A stretch of 64,000 bases of DNA from DASVNK01 sp036383895 (GTDB lineage Bacteria; Verrucomicrobiota; Verrucomicrobiia; Limisphaerales; SXQI01). The notes beneath the pieces are model-generated. The model worked only from the letters and a program-made list of their open reading frames with translations. It ran no database searches and was not told the origin of the DNA. The DNA is taken from contig DASVNK010000015.1 of NCBI GenBank assembly GCA_036383895.1, forward strand, positions 140,693-204,692. The letters are read 5' to 3'. Shown piece after piece: positions 1 to 7,844 of the stretch (position 1 is its first letter; every line of letters begins with the position of its first letter). Position numbers and translations under genes: made by a program.

Positions 1-1
1 G

Positions 2-565
2 GGGCGTGTTTTTAAGGCGCGCAACGGAGCAGGGGAGAGCGCGCGTTTTCTGACGGTGATCTTTCCACATAACCAAATGCAGATCCTGCCCTACAACCGC
101 GTGTTGAAGGATCTGAACGGCAATTCACCCGAAGCGCTGCTGCAAAAGCTCGACGCGGTGTTCATCATCAAAACGCCCGGGGTCGCGAAGCCACAGCGCA
201 AACACGAGTTGGGGCTGTATCTCGCGGGCAAATGGCACACGCTGAATTTCCGTCCGCACTTCGCGGCGACAAGCGATCCAATTGAGAAACTCGATGTCAC
301 TTTGTTGCAGAAATATGTGCTTCAACCCATCTTTGGGATTGATGATCCGCGCACGAGCAAGCGCATTAACTTTGTGGGTGGGATTCGCGGGACGGGAGAA
401 TTGGAGAAAGTTGTGAATTCAGGCGAATATGCATGCGCGTTTTCGATGTTCCCGACGAGCGTCCTGGATTTGATGACGATTGCGGATGCGGGCGGGATCA
501 TGCCGCCGAAGAGCACTTGGTTTGAGCCGAAGCTGCGAGATGCAATGTTCTGCCACATGATCTAG
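2..565 (+). CDS. DUF1015 family protein, 3' part (5' end outside window)
   Basis: The frame is open from the left edge, so this is the C-terminal part of a longer gene; the GTG at 56 lies inside the conserved block and is not the real start. The stretch reading FPHNQMQILPYNRVLKDLNG is the hallmark of DUF1015 proteins (normally about 400 residues), followed by a region with RGTGELEKVVNSGEYACAFSM and an ending PPKSTWFEPKLRDAM that also fit the family C-terminus. The biochemical role of DUF1015 is not established; it is a soluble protein often encoded beside serine/phosphoglycerate metabolism genes, but that context is outside this window. The next gene starts 9 bases downstream on the same strand, so co-transcription is plausible. 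Confidence 0.85.
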   Translation, partial: GRVFKARNGAGESARFLTVIFPHNQMQILPYNRVLKDLNGNSPEALLQKLDAVFIIKTPGVAKPQRKHELGLYLAGKWHTLNFRPHFAATSDPIEKLDVTLLQKYVLQPIFGIDDPRTSKRINFVGGIRGTGELEKVVNSGEYACAFSMFPTSVLDLMTIADAGGIMPPKSTWFEPKLRDAMFCHMI

Positions 566-574
566 CGTTCGCGT

Positions 575-1453
575 ATGGGAAAGAAACGGCTCGAACGCAG
601 TTTGCGGGTGACGTTTCTCGGACTGCTGGTTAATGCGATCCTTGCGGCCGGTAAAATCTTCGCGGGGGTGGTTGGCCATTCACATGCGCTTGTGGCCGAT
701 GGAGTAGAATCGGCGGCGGATTTCATCAGTTCTCTCATTGTGTGGCGTGGCGTCACGGTGGCGGCTGCTCCCGCGGACGAACAACATCCATACGGCCACG
801 GGAAAGCGGAGCCACTCGCGGCTTCCGTCGTTGCCACGATCTTAATTGCTGCGGCGGTGATGGTGATCATAGGCGCGGTTCGCGACATTATTACTCCGCA
901 CAATGTGCCGGCGGCGTTCACACTCGTTGTTTTGATTGGAGTGATCGTCGTTAAGGAGATTCTGTTTCGATTCGTGATGAAGGAAGGCGCGGAACTGGAG
1001 AGCTTCGCGGTGAGCGCGGACGCATGGCACCATCGGAGTGACGCGATCACTTCGTTGTTTGCGCTGGTTGGAATTTCCATCGCACTGATTGGGGGCAAGG
1101 GTTACGAAACAGCCGATGATTACGCGGCGATTTTGGCGGGCGGCGTGATAGCATTCAATGGGTGGCGCATTCTCAGGCCGGCGATGGATGAGTTGATGGA
1201 CATCGCGCCTGACGTGCAGTTTGTTGCGAAAATCCGCGGGATTGCGGAGCGCACCGAGGAAGTGGTGCGCGTGGAGAAATGTTTCGTCCGAAAAAGCGGC
1301 AACGAATATCTGGTGGACATGCATGTGGAGGTGCATCCGCAAATGACGGTGCACCGGGCGCACGCAATCGCGCACGAAGTGAAAGATGCGATTCGGCAGC
1401 AGGTTCCCACCGTGCGAGATGTCCTGGTGCATATCGAACCTTCTGAACGATGA
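575..1453 (+). CDS. Cation diffusion facilitator family transporter
   Basis: Inner-membrane divalent metal/proton antiporter of the CDF family, 292 residues (normal length). About six hydrophobic segments are visible between residues 10 and 200, followed by a soluble dimerisation domain (about 205-290) of the usual ferredoxin-like type. The transport site should be E45xxxD49 in TM2 (ADGVESAAD) and H152xxxD156 in TM5 (HHRSD); a Glu stands where many zinc CDFs have His or Asp, so the metal (Zn, Fe, Mn) cannot be assigned. The loop HPYGHGKAEPLA is typical of the family. It follows the DUF1015 gene closely and its TGA overlaps the next ATG (ATGA), suggesting translational coupling. Confidence 0.92.
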   Translation: MGKKRLERSLRVTFLGLLVNAILAAGKIFAGVVGHSHALVADGVESAADFISSLIVWRGVTVAAAPADEQHPYGHGKAEPLAASVVATILIAAAVMVIIGAVRDIITPHNVPAAFTLVVLIGVIVVKEILFRFVMKEGAELESFAVSADAWHHRSDAITSLFALVGISIALIGGKGYETADDYAAILAGGVIAFNGWRILRPAMDELMDIAPDVQFVAKIRGIAERTEEVVRVEKCFVRKSGNEYLVDMHVEVHPQMTVHRAHAIAHEVKDAIRQQVPTVRDVLVHIEPSER

Positions 1454-2304
1454 AAATCAGGGGCGCATTATTGCTTGCGGATCGCAGTTCGTTCGGGAAG
1501 TTCAGGCGCATGCGTGATTTTGTTCTGAAGATGATCGTGCTGATGTGCGTCGGGGCAGGGGTGGGCTGTGCGACAACCAAGCAACACCCGGCGCAGATTA
1601 CCGTGATGAGCTACAACATTCATCACGCGGAAGGCACGGACGGTAAATTGAATCTCGAACGCATCGCAAAAATTGTTCAGGCGCAGAATCCGGACCTGGT
1701 CGCATTGCAGGAAGTGGATGATCGCGCGGACCGCAGCGGTCGCGTCGACCAAGCCGCAGAGTTGGGCCGCCTCACGGGAATGCATCACGTTTTCGGCAAA
1801 GCGATGGATTTTCAAGGCGGCGGCTACGGGCAAGCGATCCTTTCGCGCTGGCCGATCAAGGCACAGCAGGTTCATCAATTGCCGCAGAGGGTCGGGCGCG
1901 AACCACGCATTTTGCTGAGGACAACGATTGCGTCTTCGTCGTTTGGGAAAATGGTGTTCGGCACCACCCACCTGGATCATCAAATCGAAGAAATCCGTGT
2001 CGAACAGGTCAACGAGATCAACCGCCTTCTGAGCCCGACCACTTCTTCAGTTCCGCTTATCCTGGCGGGCGACTTTAACGCTGTTCCCGAAAGCGCGCCG
2101 ATGCAAGTGATGGCCAGCCAGTGGCTGGACGCCGCTCATGGAACCGCAGCGCCGACGATTCCGGCGACCAATCCGCGGCGGCGGATCGATTACATCTTTT
2201 GTGCGCCTTCGGAAAAATGGACGACGACTCAATCCACAGTGCTGGAGGAGCCTATCGCTTCGGATCACCGGCCGGTCGTGACAACGCTACAGCTTGCGCG
2301 GTAA
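1450..2304 (+). CDS. Endonuclease/exonuclease/phosphatase family protein, probable lipoprotein
   Basis: Metal-dependent phosphoesterase of the EEP (DNase I-like) fold. Motifs in order: MSYNIHH, the catalytic Glu in ALQEVDD, THLDHQ, LAGDFNAVPES and the C-terminal SDHRPVV. The EEP fold covers nucleases, lipid phosphatases and sphingomyelinases; nothing visible fixes the substrate. Two starts are possible. ATG at 1450 overlaps the previous stop by 4 bases; ATG at 1510 gives a compact signal sequence (MRDFVLKMIVLMCVGAGVGC) ending in a lipobox-like GVGC, which suggests export and lipidation. The conserved domain begins about 18 residues after that Cys, so both starts keep it intact; I favour 1510 biologically and give the outer coordinate. 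Confidence 0.85.
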   Translation: MKIRGALLLADRSSFGKFRRMRDFVLKMIVLMCVGAGVGCATTKQHPAQITVMSYNIHHAEGTDGKLNLERIAKIVQAQNPDLVALQEVDDRADRSGRVDQAAELGRLTGMHHVFGKAMDFQGGGYGQAILSRWPIKAQQVHQLPQRVGREPRILLRTTIASSSFGKMVFGTTHLDHQIEEIRVEQVNEINRLLSPTTSSVPLILAGDFNAVPESAPMQVMASQWLDAAHGTAAPTIPATNPRRRIDYIFCAPSEKWTTTQSTVLEEPIASDHRPVVTTLQLAR

Positions 2305-2401
2305 ATCGCGGCATGGTGGTTGACTTACGCTTTCAGACGGAATTATCTTTGCGACGCGCGGAACAGTGGAGAGAAGACCTGCCGACAGGATTGCTTGATA
2401 C

Positions 2402-3625
2402 ATGGCCCTCAACAACATAGCTCCAACCCAGCCTGAGAAGGTAAACATCCTGATGGTCGATGATTCGCCGGACAAGCTCCTGGCGATGGAAAGTGTGCTG
2501 GAGGACCTCGGCCAAAATCTTGTGAAGGTTAGCAGCGGTGAAGAGGCGCTGCGGACGTTGTTGCGGCAGGATTTCGCGCTGATCCTGCTCGATGTGAACA
2601 TGCCCGGGATGGATGGCTTCGAAACCGCGCAGATGATTCGCACGCGCAAGTCGCTCGAAACGATTCCGATTATCTTTGTCACGGCGCTGAGCACGACGGA
2701 CGCGGATGTTTTTAAAGGGTACAAATTCGGCGCGGTGGACTATATCCTCACTCCCATCGTTCCGGATATTTTGCGGACGAAAGTCGGCGTGTTTATCCAG
2801 CTTTGGAAGCAGCGGCGGGAATTGGAAACGAAAGCCGAGGCGCTGCGCGTGGCGAACGTGCACCTTGAAGAGCGCGCGTCGCAATTGATCCAGGCGAATA
2901 AAGAGCTGGAAGGTTTTTGTTACACCATTGCCCATGATCTTCGGGCGCCGTTGCGCGCGATGGAAGGGCTGACCGCTTTGTTGCTCGAGGATTGCGGTGA
3001 AAAGCTTGACCCGGAGGCGCGAGAATACGGGGAGCGCATTCGGGCCTCTGCTTCGCGCATGGACCAAATGATCCAGGAATTGCTCGCGTATAGCAGGCTG
3101 GCATTGATGTCGTTCCAGGCGCAGCCGGTGCGTCTTTCGCGCGTGATTAAGGATGGCATTTCGCAAGTAGCGTGGGACCTGGAGAATCGCAAAGCGCAGG
3201 TCGGCGTTCAGAAGTCGAACCACTATGTGCTCGGGAATTACGCGATTCTAGTGCAGGTGGTGGCGAACCTTGTTTCGAACGCGGTGAAGTTTATCGCGCC
3301 AGGTAAACCGCCCGAAGTGAAGATCTACGATGAAGAGCGCGGTGATCACGTGCGTGTGTGGGTGGAGGACAATGGGATTGGCATCGCACCGGAGCATCAG
3401 GATCGGATATTTCGGATTTTTGAGCGACTGCATGGGCGCGAGAATTATCCTGGAAATGGAATTGGCCTGGCGATTGTGGAAAAGGCAGTCACCCGCATGA
3501 ATGGGCGGGTGGGTTTGGAATCCGCTGCGGATAAGGGAACACGATTTTGGTTTGAATTGCCAATTTATGATGGTCCGGCGGAGATGGAAGACGCGGCTGA
3601 GACTAGCGAATTAGAGACGGCTTAG
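2402..3625 (+). CDS. Response regulator - histidine kinase hybrid, cytoplasmic
   Basis: 407 residues. Residues 15-135 are a receiver domain with the acidic pair D20/D21 and phospho-acceptor D64 (LLDVNMPGMDG). A short coiled coil (about 135-168) leads to a HisKA domain with phospho-acceptor H178 (YTIAHDLRAPLR), then an HATPase_c domain with N-box NLVSNAVKF, G1 DNGIGIAP and G2 GNGIGLAIV. No membrane segment or sensor domain is visible, so its input probably arrives by phosphotransfer to the receiver. The usually invariant receiver Lys is a Thr (DYILTP, T117), a variant I have seen in this receiver-HisKA architecture. No partner regulator lies beside it. Nothing indicates its target. Confidence 0.92.
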   Translation: MALNNIAPTQPEKVNILMVDDSPDKLLAMESVLEDLGQNLVKVSSGEEALRTLLRQDFALILLDVNMPGMDGFETAQMIRTRKSLETIPIIFVTALSTTDADVFKGYKFGAVDYILTPIVPDILRTKVGVFIQLWKQRRELETKAEALRVANVHLEERASQLIQANKELEGFCYTIAHDLRAPLRAMEGLTALLLEDCGEKLDPEAREYGERIRASASRMDQMIQELLAYSRLALMSFQAQPVRLSRVIKDGISQVAWDLENRKAQVGVQKSNHYVLGNYAILVQVVANLVSNAVKFIAPGKPPEVKIYDEERGDHVRVWVEDNGIGIAPEHQDRIFRIFERLHGRENYPGNGIGLAIVEKAVTRMNGRVGLESAADKGTRFWFELPIYDGPAEMEDAAETSELETA

Positions 3626-3752
3626 CCTGAGTTTTAGGGCGAGAGGAAGTTCTGGTTTCAAAGAGCAGTTCCGCACGCCAAAGCGTCTCATTTTATCCTC
3701 GCGAGCGTGAAGCTGGTTTTGTATCGTTCGAAAACCGAACCCAGAGGTGTCT

Positions 3753-4223
3753 ATGGATGTCACGTTTATTTGCCCAAGCTGCAAGCAACAACTCGAAGCG
3801 CCCACCAGCCTCTCTGGCACGGCGATCAACTGCCCGGCGTGCAACAACCAGATCGTCATTCCTGAAGCCGATCCGGCAAACTTCCGCACCGGGGGAGATG
3901 GGAACGCAGCGCGGCTGGAGGATAAACATTTTGTGGTGCCGGTCACCGAAAAGCCAACCGAGAGCCTGATCAAGAAAGCGCTGCCACCTTTAGAGATCGC
4001 CGCACGGAAGGATGGCGCCAAATCGATGAAAGTGCGCTGCATTCGGCACAGTGATTGCGTGGAAGTCGGCAAGGATCGATTCGAAGAAATGGTTTCGGAT
4101 TTTCTGGAAAAAGTCGGCGACGAAAACGTGATTAGTGTGAGCACGTTTAATTATCAGCACTTGGATCTTGGGACGCGCCAGATGGTGACGGATTACGGCG
4201 TGATGGTCGTCTATCGCGCCTGA
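3753..4223 (+). CDS. Hypothetical protein with N-terminal zinc ribbon
   Basis: 156 residues, not recognised as a named family. The N-terminus has two CxxC knuckles (C7/C10 and C27/C30, FICPSCKQQL and INCPACNNQI), as in zinc ribbons at the start of many PVC proteins. After a polar linker the second half (about 90-156) is a compact, well-conserved-looking domain starting KVRCIRHSDC and ending GVMVVYRA. I chose ATG 3753 over GTG 3747 because AGAGG ends a few bases upstream. It lies between the sensor kinase and pyrD on the same strand, 33 bases before pyrD. No enzymatic motif is seen. Confidence 0.75.
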   Translation: MDVTFICPSCKQQLEAPTSLSGTAINCPACNNQIVIPEADPANFRTGGDGNAARLEDKHFVVPVTEKPTESLIKKALPPLEIAARKDGAKSMKVRCIRHSDCVEVGKDRFEEMVSDFLEKVGDENVISVSTFNYQHLDLGTRQMVTDYGVMVVYRA

Positions 4224-4255
4224 GTGGAGATTATGTTGGTCCAGCACGCAGCGCG

Positions 4256-5395
4256 ATGAGTTGGTTTTATCGGAACGTCGTTCGGCCGGTCCTTTTCAAT
4301 TACGATTCGGAAGAAATTCACGATGTAACATTGGGGAATCTTGCGCGTTTTTCGCGCAGCCGGATTGGGCTGGATTTGCTGGAGAGTTTCTACGGCACAG
4401 CATATTTGCCAATGGAGCTTTTTGGCCTGCGATTTCCAAATCCGGTCGGACTCGCCGCAGGGATGGACAAGCAGGGTGTGGCTGTGCCGGCGTGGGCCGC
4501 ATTCGGTTTTGGGTTCAGTGAATTAGGTGGAGTCACTTGGCATCCGCAGCCGGGTAACGATCGTCCGCGGATGTTTCGCGCGGTCTCGGATGATGCGCTG
4601 GTGAATCGGATGGGGTTCAACAACGGCGGGGCGGAAGCGCTCGCGGAAAGGCTCGCGTCCTGGAAGGAAAGTGGGTTTTGGCCGAAGCATCCGGTGGGAA
4701 TAAATCTTGGGAAATCAAAGGTTACGGCGCTCGAGAAAGCGGCGGAGGATTACGCAAATAGTTTTCGGCTCTTGCGCGACCTGGCGGATTTTTTTGTGGT
4801 GAATGTGAGTTCGCCGAACACCCCGAACCTGCGGCAACTTCAGGATCGCGCCGCGCTGGATGAGATTTTGCGGGCGCTACAGCGGATTAATTCGAGTGGG
4901 GTCCGGAAGCCGGTCTTGGTGAAGGTTGCGCCGGATCTGAGTTTTGAGGCATTGAACGAAATCGTTGAACTAGCGGGGCAGCGGGAATTAGCTGGAATTG
5001 TCGCGACGAATACGACCGTGACGCGGCCGAGTTCACCGGACGAGCGATGCGCGCGCGCCTATTCGGAAACGGGCGGGTTGAGCGGGCGGCCGTTACGCGA
5101 GCGAAGCAGTGAAGTGATTCGACACATCTACTTAAAAACAGGAGGCAAACTGCCGATCATCGGCGTGGGTGGGATTTTTAATGCGCAGGATGCGTGGGAG
5201 AAGATCACGGCGGGCGCATCGCTGGTGCAGGTTTACACCGGGATGGTATACGAAGGGCCTGGGATTGCGCGGAGCATCACGGAAGGTTTAACCAACTTGC
5301 TCGCTGAAAGCGGGATGAAGTCACTTTCCGAAGCGGTCGGTATTACCGCGAAAGCGCGCGGTTTCCCCGCGGGACCGAAGCCAGTCCTTGTTTAG
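4256..5395 (+). CDS. pyrD: Dihydroorotate dehydrogenase (quinone), class 2
   Basis: Oxidises dihydroorotate to orotate in pyrimidine synthesis, passing electrons through FMN to membrane quinones. 379 residues. The N-terminal helix region (1-50, MSWFYRNVVRPVLFNYDSEE) is the membrane/quinone-binding part specific to class 2. The barrel carries GLAAGMDKQG (residues 65-74), NRMGFNNGG, NLGKSK (150-155) and the catalytic-serine segment NVSSPNTPNLR (Ser185/186; class 2 uses Ser where class 1 uses Cys). The FMN-phosphate loop IIGVGGIFNAQDA and GASLVQVYTGMVYEGPG close the fold. It is convergent with the NUDIX gene, only 6 bases apart, with no clear terminator between. Confidence 0.96.
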   Translation: MSWFYRNVVRPVLFNYDSEEIHDVTLGNLARFSRSRIGLDLLESFYGTAYLPMELFGLRFPNPVGLAAGMDKQGVAVPAWAAFGFGFSELGGVTWHPQPGNDRPRMFRAVSDDALVNRMGFNNGGAEALAERLASWKESGFWPKHPVGINLGKSKVTALEKAAEDYANSFRLLRDLADFFVVNVSSPNTPNLRQLQDRAALDEILRALQRINSSGVRKPVLVKVAPDLSFEALNEIVELAGQRELAGIVATNTTVTRPSSPDERCARAYSETGGLSGRPLRERSSEVIRHIYLKTGGKLPIIGVGGIFNAQDAWEKITAGASLVQVYTGMVYEGPGIARSITEGLTNLLAESGMKSLSEAVGITAKARGFPAGPKPVLV

Positions 5396-5401
5396 GCCGG
5401 C

Positions 5402-5998
5402 TTAGGCGGTCGCGTTCGCGCGAGCGATGTGATTGTCGAAAAGAATCTGCGACCATGTCTCCATTCGGTCGCGATACTCACGCAGTTCTTCAGCGGAAAC
5501 CCACTTGGCCGTCATCAGGTCCGGTTCGTTCAGGCGGAAGTTTTGATCGCAGGCTTCCAATTCGTAAACGAAACCGAGGTGGACGCGACCGACCGGAGTG
5601 GTCGAGTCGTAAATAATTCCGAGTGGTGTGAGCTTGTAACCTTCGCTTAAGGAAATTTCTTCGGAGAGTTCGCGCTGGAGTCCGGCGTCGACCAGATCGG
5701 GAGCGGATTGTTCGGCGTCGTTGATGTGGCCGCCGATGCCGAGCGAGAATTTATTGTGGAGGCGCGCTTCGCTTTGTTTGCTGGTGCGTTGGAGGAGAAC
5801 GTAGCTTTCCCCGCAACGGATGCAGACGTAGGGAATGATCTGCTTCACCGATTCGTCCTGTTCCACTTCGCTGCGGGGACGGAAGAGGCGGGTGCGGTTC
5901 GCCACGTCGATGATGGCCTGGGCGGAAGCAGGATCGAATTTGCTGGCGAGATGCTGCTGGATCGAGCTGGCGGGTACGACTAAAACTTTTTCTTCCAT
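5402..5998 (-). CDS. NUDIX hydrolase (MutT-type predicted phosphoesterase)
   Basis: 198 residues. The core reads LGIGGHINDAEQ, then after a short insertion AGLQRELSEEISL (RELSEE at 109-114), which is the NUDIX helix that binds metal and diphosphate; the first glycine and the REL..EE half are intact while the spacer is longer than in the canonical 23-residue box. Preceding residues 55-85 form the usual first beta strands (IPYVCIRCGESYVLLQRT). It resembles the stand-alone group annotated as predicted MutT-family phosphoesterases; the substrate is unknown. Transcribed toward pyrD; its upstream region (5999-6141) is shared divergently with the transporter gene. Confidence 0.88.
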   Translation of the reverse strand: MEEKVLVVPASSIQQHLASKFDPASAQAIIDVANRTRLFRPRSEVEQDESVKQIIPYVCIRCGESYVLLQRTSKQSEARLHNKFSLGIGGHINDAEQSAPDLVDAGLQRELSEEISLSEGYKLTPLGIIYDSTTPVGRVHLGFVYELEACDQNFRLNEPDLMTAKWVSAEELREYRDRMETWSQILFDNHIARANATA

Positions 5999-6141
5999 GA
6001 GCGACAGGAGTTAACGATCAGGCTGACTATAGTTCCAAAAGAGCAGGGTGGGGGACAGGAGAACTTTTGCCAATTTGTTCACAGGTTGTGCGCAGTTTGC
6101 CTTAGTTGCCTCGATTTGGTTCTGGCCTATAGTGGCGGCCA

Positions 6142-7758
6142 ATGTGGGAGTGGGCGGGCCATGTGCTGCATGAATCGGCAGTTCTTCGGCTATTTATTGT
6201 TGTTGGCGTCGGATATCTGCTCGGTGAAGTCAAATTTCCCGGCAACTTTCGCTTTGGGCTGGCGGCCGTTTTGTTTGCGGGACTCGGCTTCGGTGCTTTG
6301 GATCCAAAGTTTCTTTTACCCAACGAAGTCCAGACGATTGGGTTGGTGCTGTTTGTTTATTGTGTCGGGTTGGAGGCGGCCCCGGGTTTTTTGCAAAGTT
6401 TGCGCAAGGATGGATTGAGACTGAACCTTGCGCTGGCAGTTTGCCTCTGCGTAGCGGCGCTCGCGGTTTACTTGATCATGCGGTTCGGCGGCGTATCTCG
6501 CGAAACTCTGGTCGGGCTATTTTGCGGCGCGCTTACGAACACGCCTGCGCTGGGTGCTGCGTCGGAAACAATTTTCCGCATGACCGGTAATGCTGCGTCG
6601 GTGAACCAGGCGGTGGTTGGTTATGGTGTGGTTTACCCCTTCGCGGTGCTGGCGACGTTGCTGCTTTTTCAATTGCGCACCATGCGCGCCGCTCCCGCGG
6701 AACTTGAGCCGCCGCCGAACACGCTTCCACGGGCGCAAACCGTAGAAGTGCAAAAGCTCAATGATTCACGCGAATGGACGGCTGGCGACATTGAAGCCGC
6801 AGCGGGTGTTGTGATCACCCGAATTCGGCAACTGGATGGACGCGTCACTCTCGCGAAAACGGATACTACACTCGAACGCGGGACCCACGTCGTGATCGTC
6901 GGTTCACCAAAAAGTCTCGACCGAGCGGTGGAATTGCTCGGTGCGCCAAGCCGTGAATCGCTGGAAGCGAACCTGGCTGGATTCGAAACGCACCGTTATT
7001 TCGTCTCAAATCCCAAGATCGCAGGCCGGCCACTGAAGGATCTTGAGTTGGAGAAACTCGGCGCGGTCGTGAGTCGTATCCGCCGCGCGGATGTTGATCT
7101 GCCGGTGAGCGATGAGACCGTGCTGCATCTCGGCGATCGCGTGCGCGTCATTTCGGACAAAACGAATGCGGAGGCAGTTCGGAAATTTTTCGGGAACTCG
7201 CTCTCGGCTTTGAGCGAAACGGGCTATGTGAGTTTTGCGCTTGGCATCGCACTCGGTTTGCTGATTGGGGAGATTCCAATTCCGGTTCCCGGGCTCGAAG
7301 GGCCGGTGCGACTCGGACATGCCGGCGGGCCGTTGCTGATGGCGCTGATTCTTGGCTACCTTGGACGAACCGGTCCTTTCATTTGGAATCCGCCAGTGAC
7401 GGTGAGTCTCACCCTGAAGCACATCGGTATTCTTTTCTTTCTCGCTTGCGCCGGAGTGAAGGCCGGTGCGGTTCTACCCGCGACTTTTCGGGAGCAAGGC
7501 GGTTTCCTGATCTGTGTGGGCGTTGCGCTCACCATTTTAACGCATCTTCTCTTCTGGGCGATCTTGCGATGGCCGACGAAATATCCGCTCGGGAAAGATT
7601 TGGGCGCGAGCGCGGGTTTGCAAACGCAACCGGCGGCACTGACCTTCGCGGCGCAGAAGTTGTCGGCAGCGGAGGTGAATCTAGCTTATGCAACGGTGTA
7701 CCCGGCTGCGGTTGTGCTGAAAGTGCTTTTAGTGCAACTGCTTTTGACCGTGCCGTAG
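6142..7758 (+). CDS. AspT/YidE/YbjL-type transporter with two TrkA_C domains
   Basis: 538 residues, the usual length of the aspartate:alanine exchanger superfamily. Layout: N-terminal membrane half (about 1-185, five hydrophobic segments), two soluble RCK C-terminal (TrkA_C) domains at about 205-270 and 280-350 (HVVIVGSPKS and RVRVISDKTN mark their last strands), and a second membrane half (about 360-538) containing the repeat-like motif ASAGLQTQPAALTFA, matching GALTNTPALGAA in the first half. Such proteins exchange amino acids or other anions at the inner membrane; the substrate cannot be read from sequence. ATG 6142 begins directly with the first membrane helix. The next operon starts about 70 bases after a separate regulatory block. 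Confidence 0.88.
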   Translation: MWEWAGHVLHESAVLRLFIVVGVGYLLGEVKFPGNFRFGLAAVLFAGLGFGALDPKFLLPNEVQTIGLVLFVYCVGLEAAPGFLQSLRKDGLRLNLALAVCLCVAALAVYLIMRFGGVSRETLVGLFCGALTNTPALGAASETIFRMTGNAASVNQAVVGYGVVYPFAVLATLLLFQLRTMRAAPAELEPPPNTLPRAQTVEVQKLNDSREWTAGDIEAAAGVVITRIRQLDGRVTLAKTDTTLERGTHVVIVGSPKSLDRAVELLGAPSRESLEANLAGFETHRYFVSNPKIAGRPLKDLELEKLGAVVSRIRRADVDLPVSDETVLHLGDRVRVISDKTNAEAVRKFFGNSLSALSETGYVSFALGIALGLLIGEIPIPVPGLEGPVRLGHAGGPLLMALILGYLGRTGPFIWNPPVTVSLTLKHIGILFFLACAGVKAGAVLPATFREQGGFLICVGVALTILTHLLFWAILRWPTKYPLGKDLGASAGLQTQPAALTFAAQKLSAAEVNLAYATVYPAAVVLKVLLVQLLLTVP

Positions 7759-7791
7759 AATTTCAAAGAGAAAAATAAAAGGGGCTTGCAA

Positions 7792-7808
7792 TTGAGACTG
7801 AGTCGCAA
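7792..7808. promoter_or_regulatory. Fur-like operator, upstream copy
   Basis: The 17-mer TTGAGACTGAGTCGCAA is an imperfect inverted repeat (TTGAGA / TCGCAA) around TGAG. It resembles Fur boxes of the TTGAGA-N5-TCTCAA type. Its centre is 32 bp (about three helical turns) from the centre of a second copy at 7824-7840, so two dimers would bind on the same face of the DNA. It lies between the transporter stop and the porin start. Confidence 0.6.
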
Positions 7809-7823
7809 CTAAGCTGATCGCAC

Positions 7824-7840
7824 TTGAGAATGAATCTCAA
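7824..7840. promoter_or_regulatory. Fur-like operator, downstream copy
   Basis: The 17-mer TTGAGAATGAATCTCAA has perfect 6-bp arms (TTGAGA / TCTCAA). It covers the TTG (7824) and ATG (7830) that could otherwise be read as porin starts, which is an argument for the ATG at 7845 as the true start. Together with the copy at 7792 it suggests iron-dependent repression of the three-gene operon that follows. The assignment to Fur rests on motif resemblance only. Confidence 0.62.
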
Positions 7841-7844
7841 CTAC

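Noticed and set aside
2333..3223. 296-codon minus-strand frame
   Set aside because: Antisense to the receiver/histidine-kinase gene, which has intact motifs.
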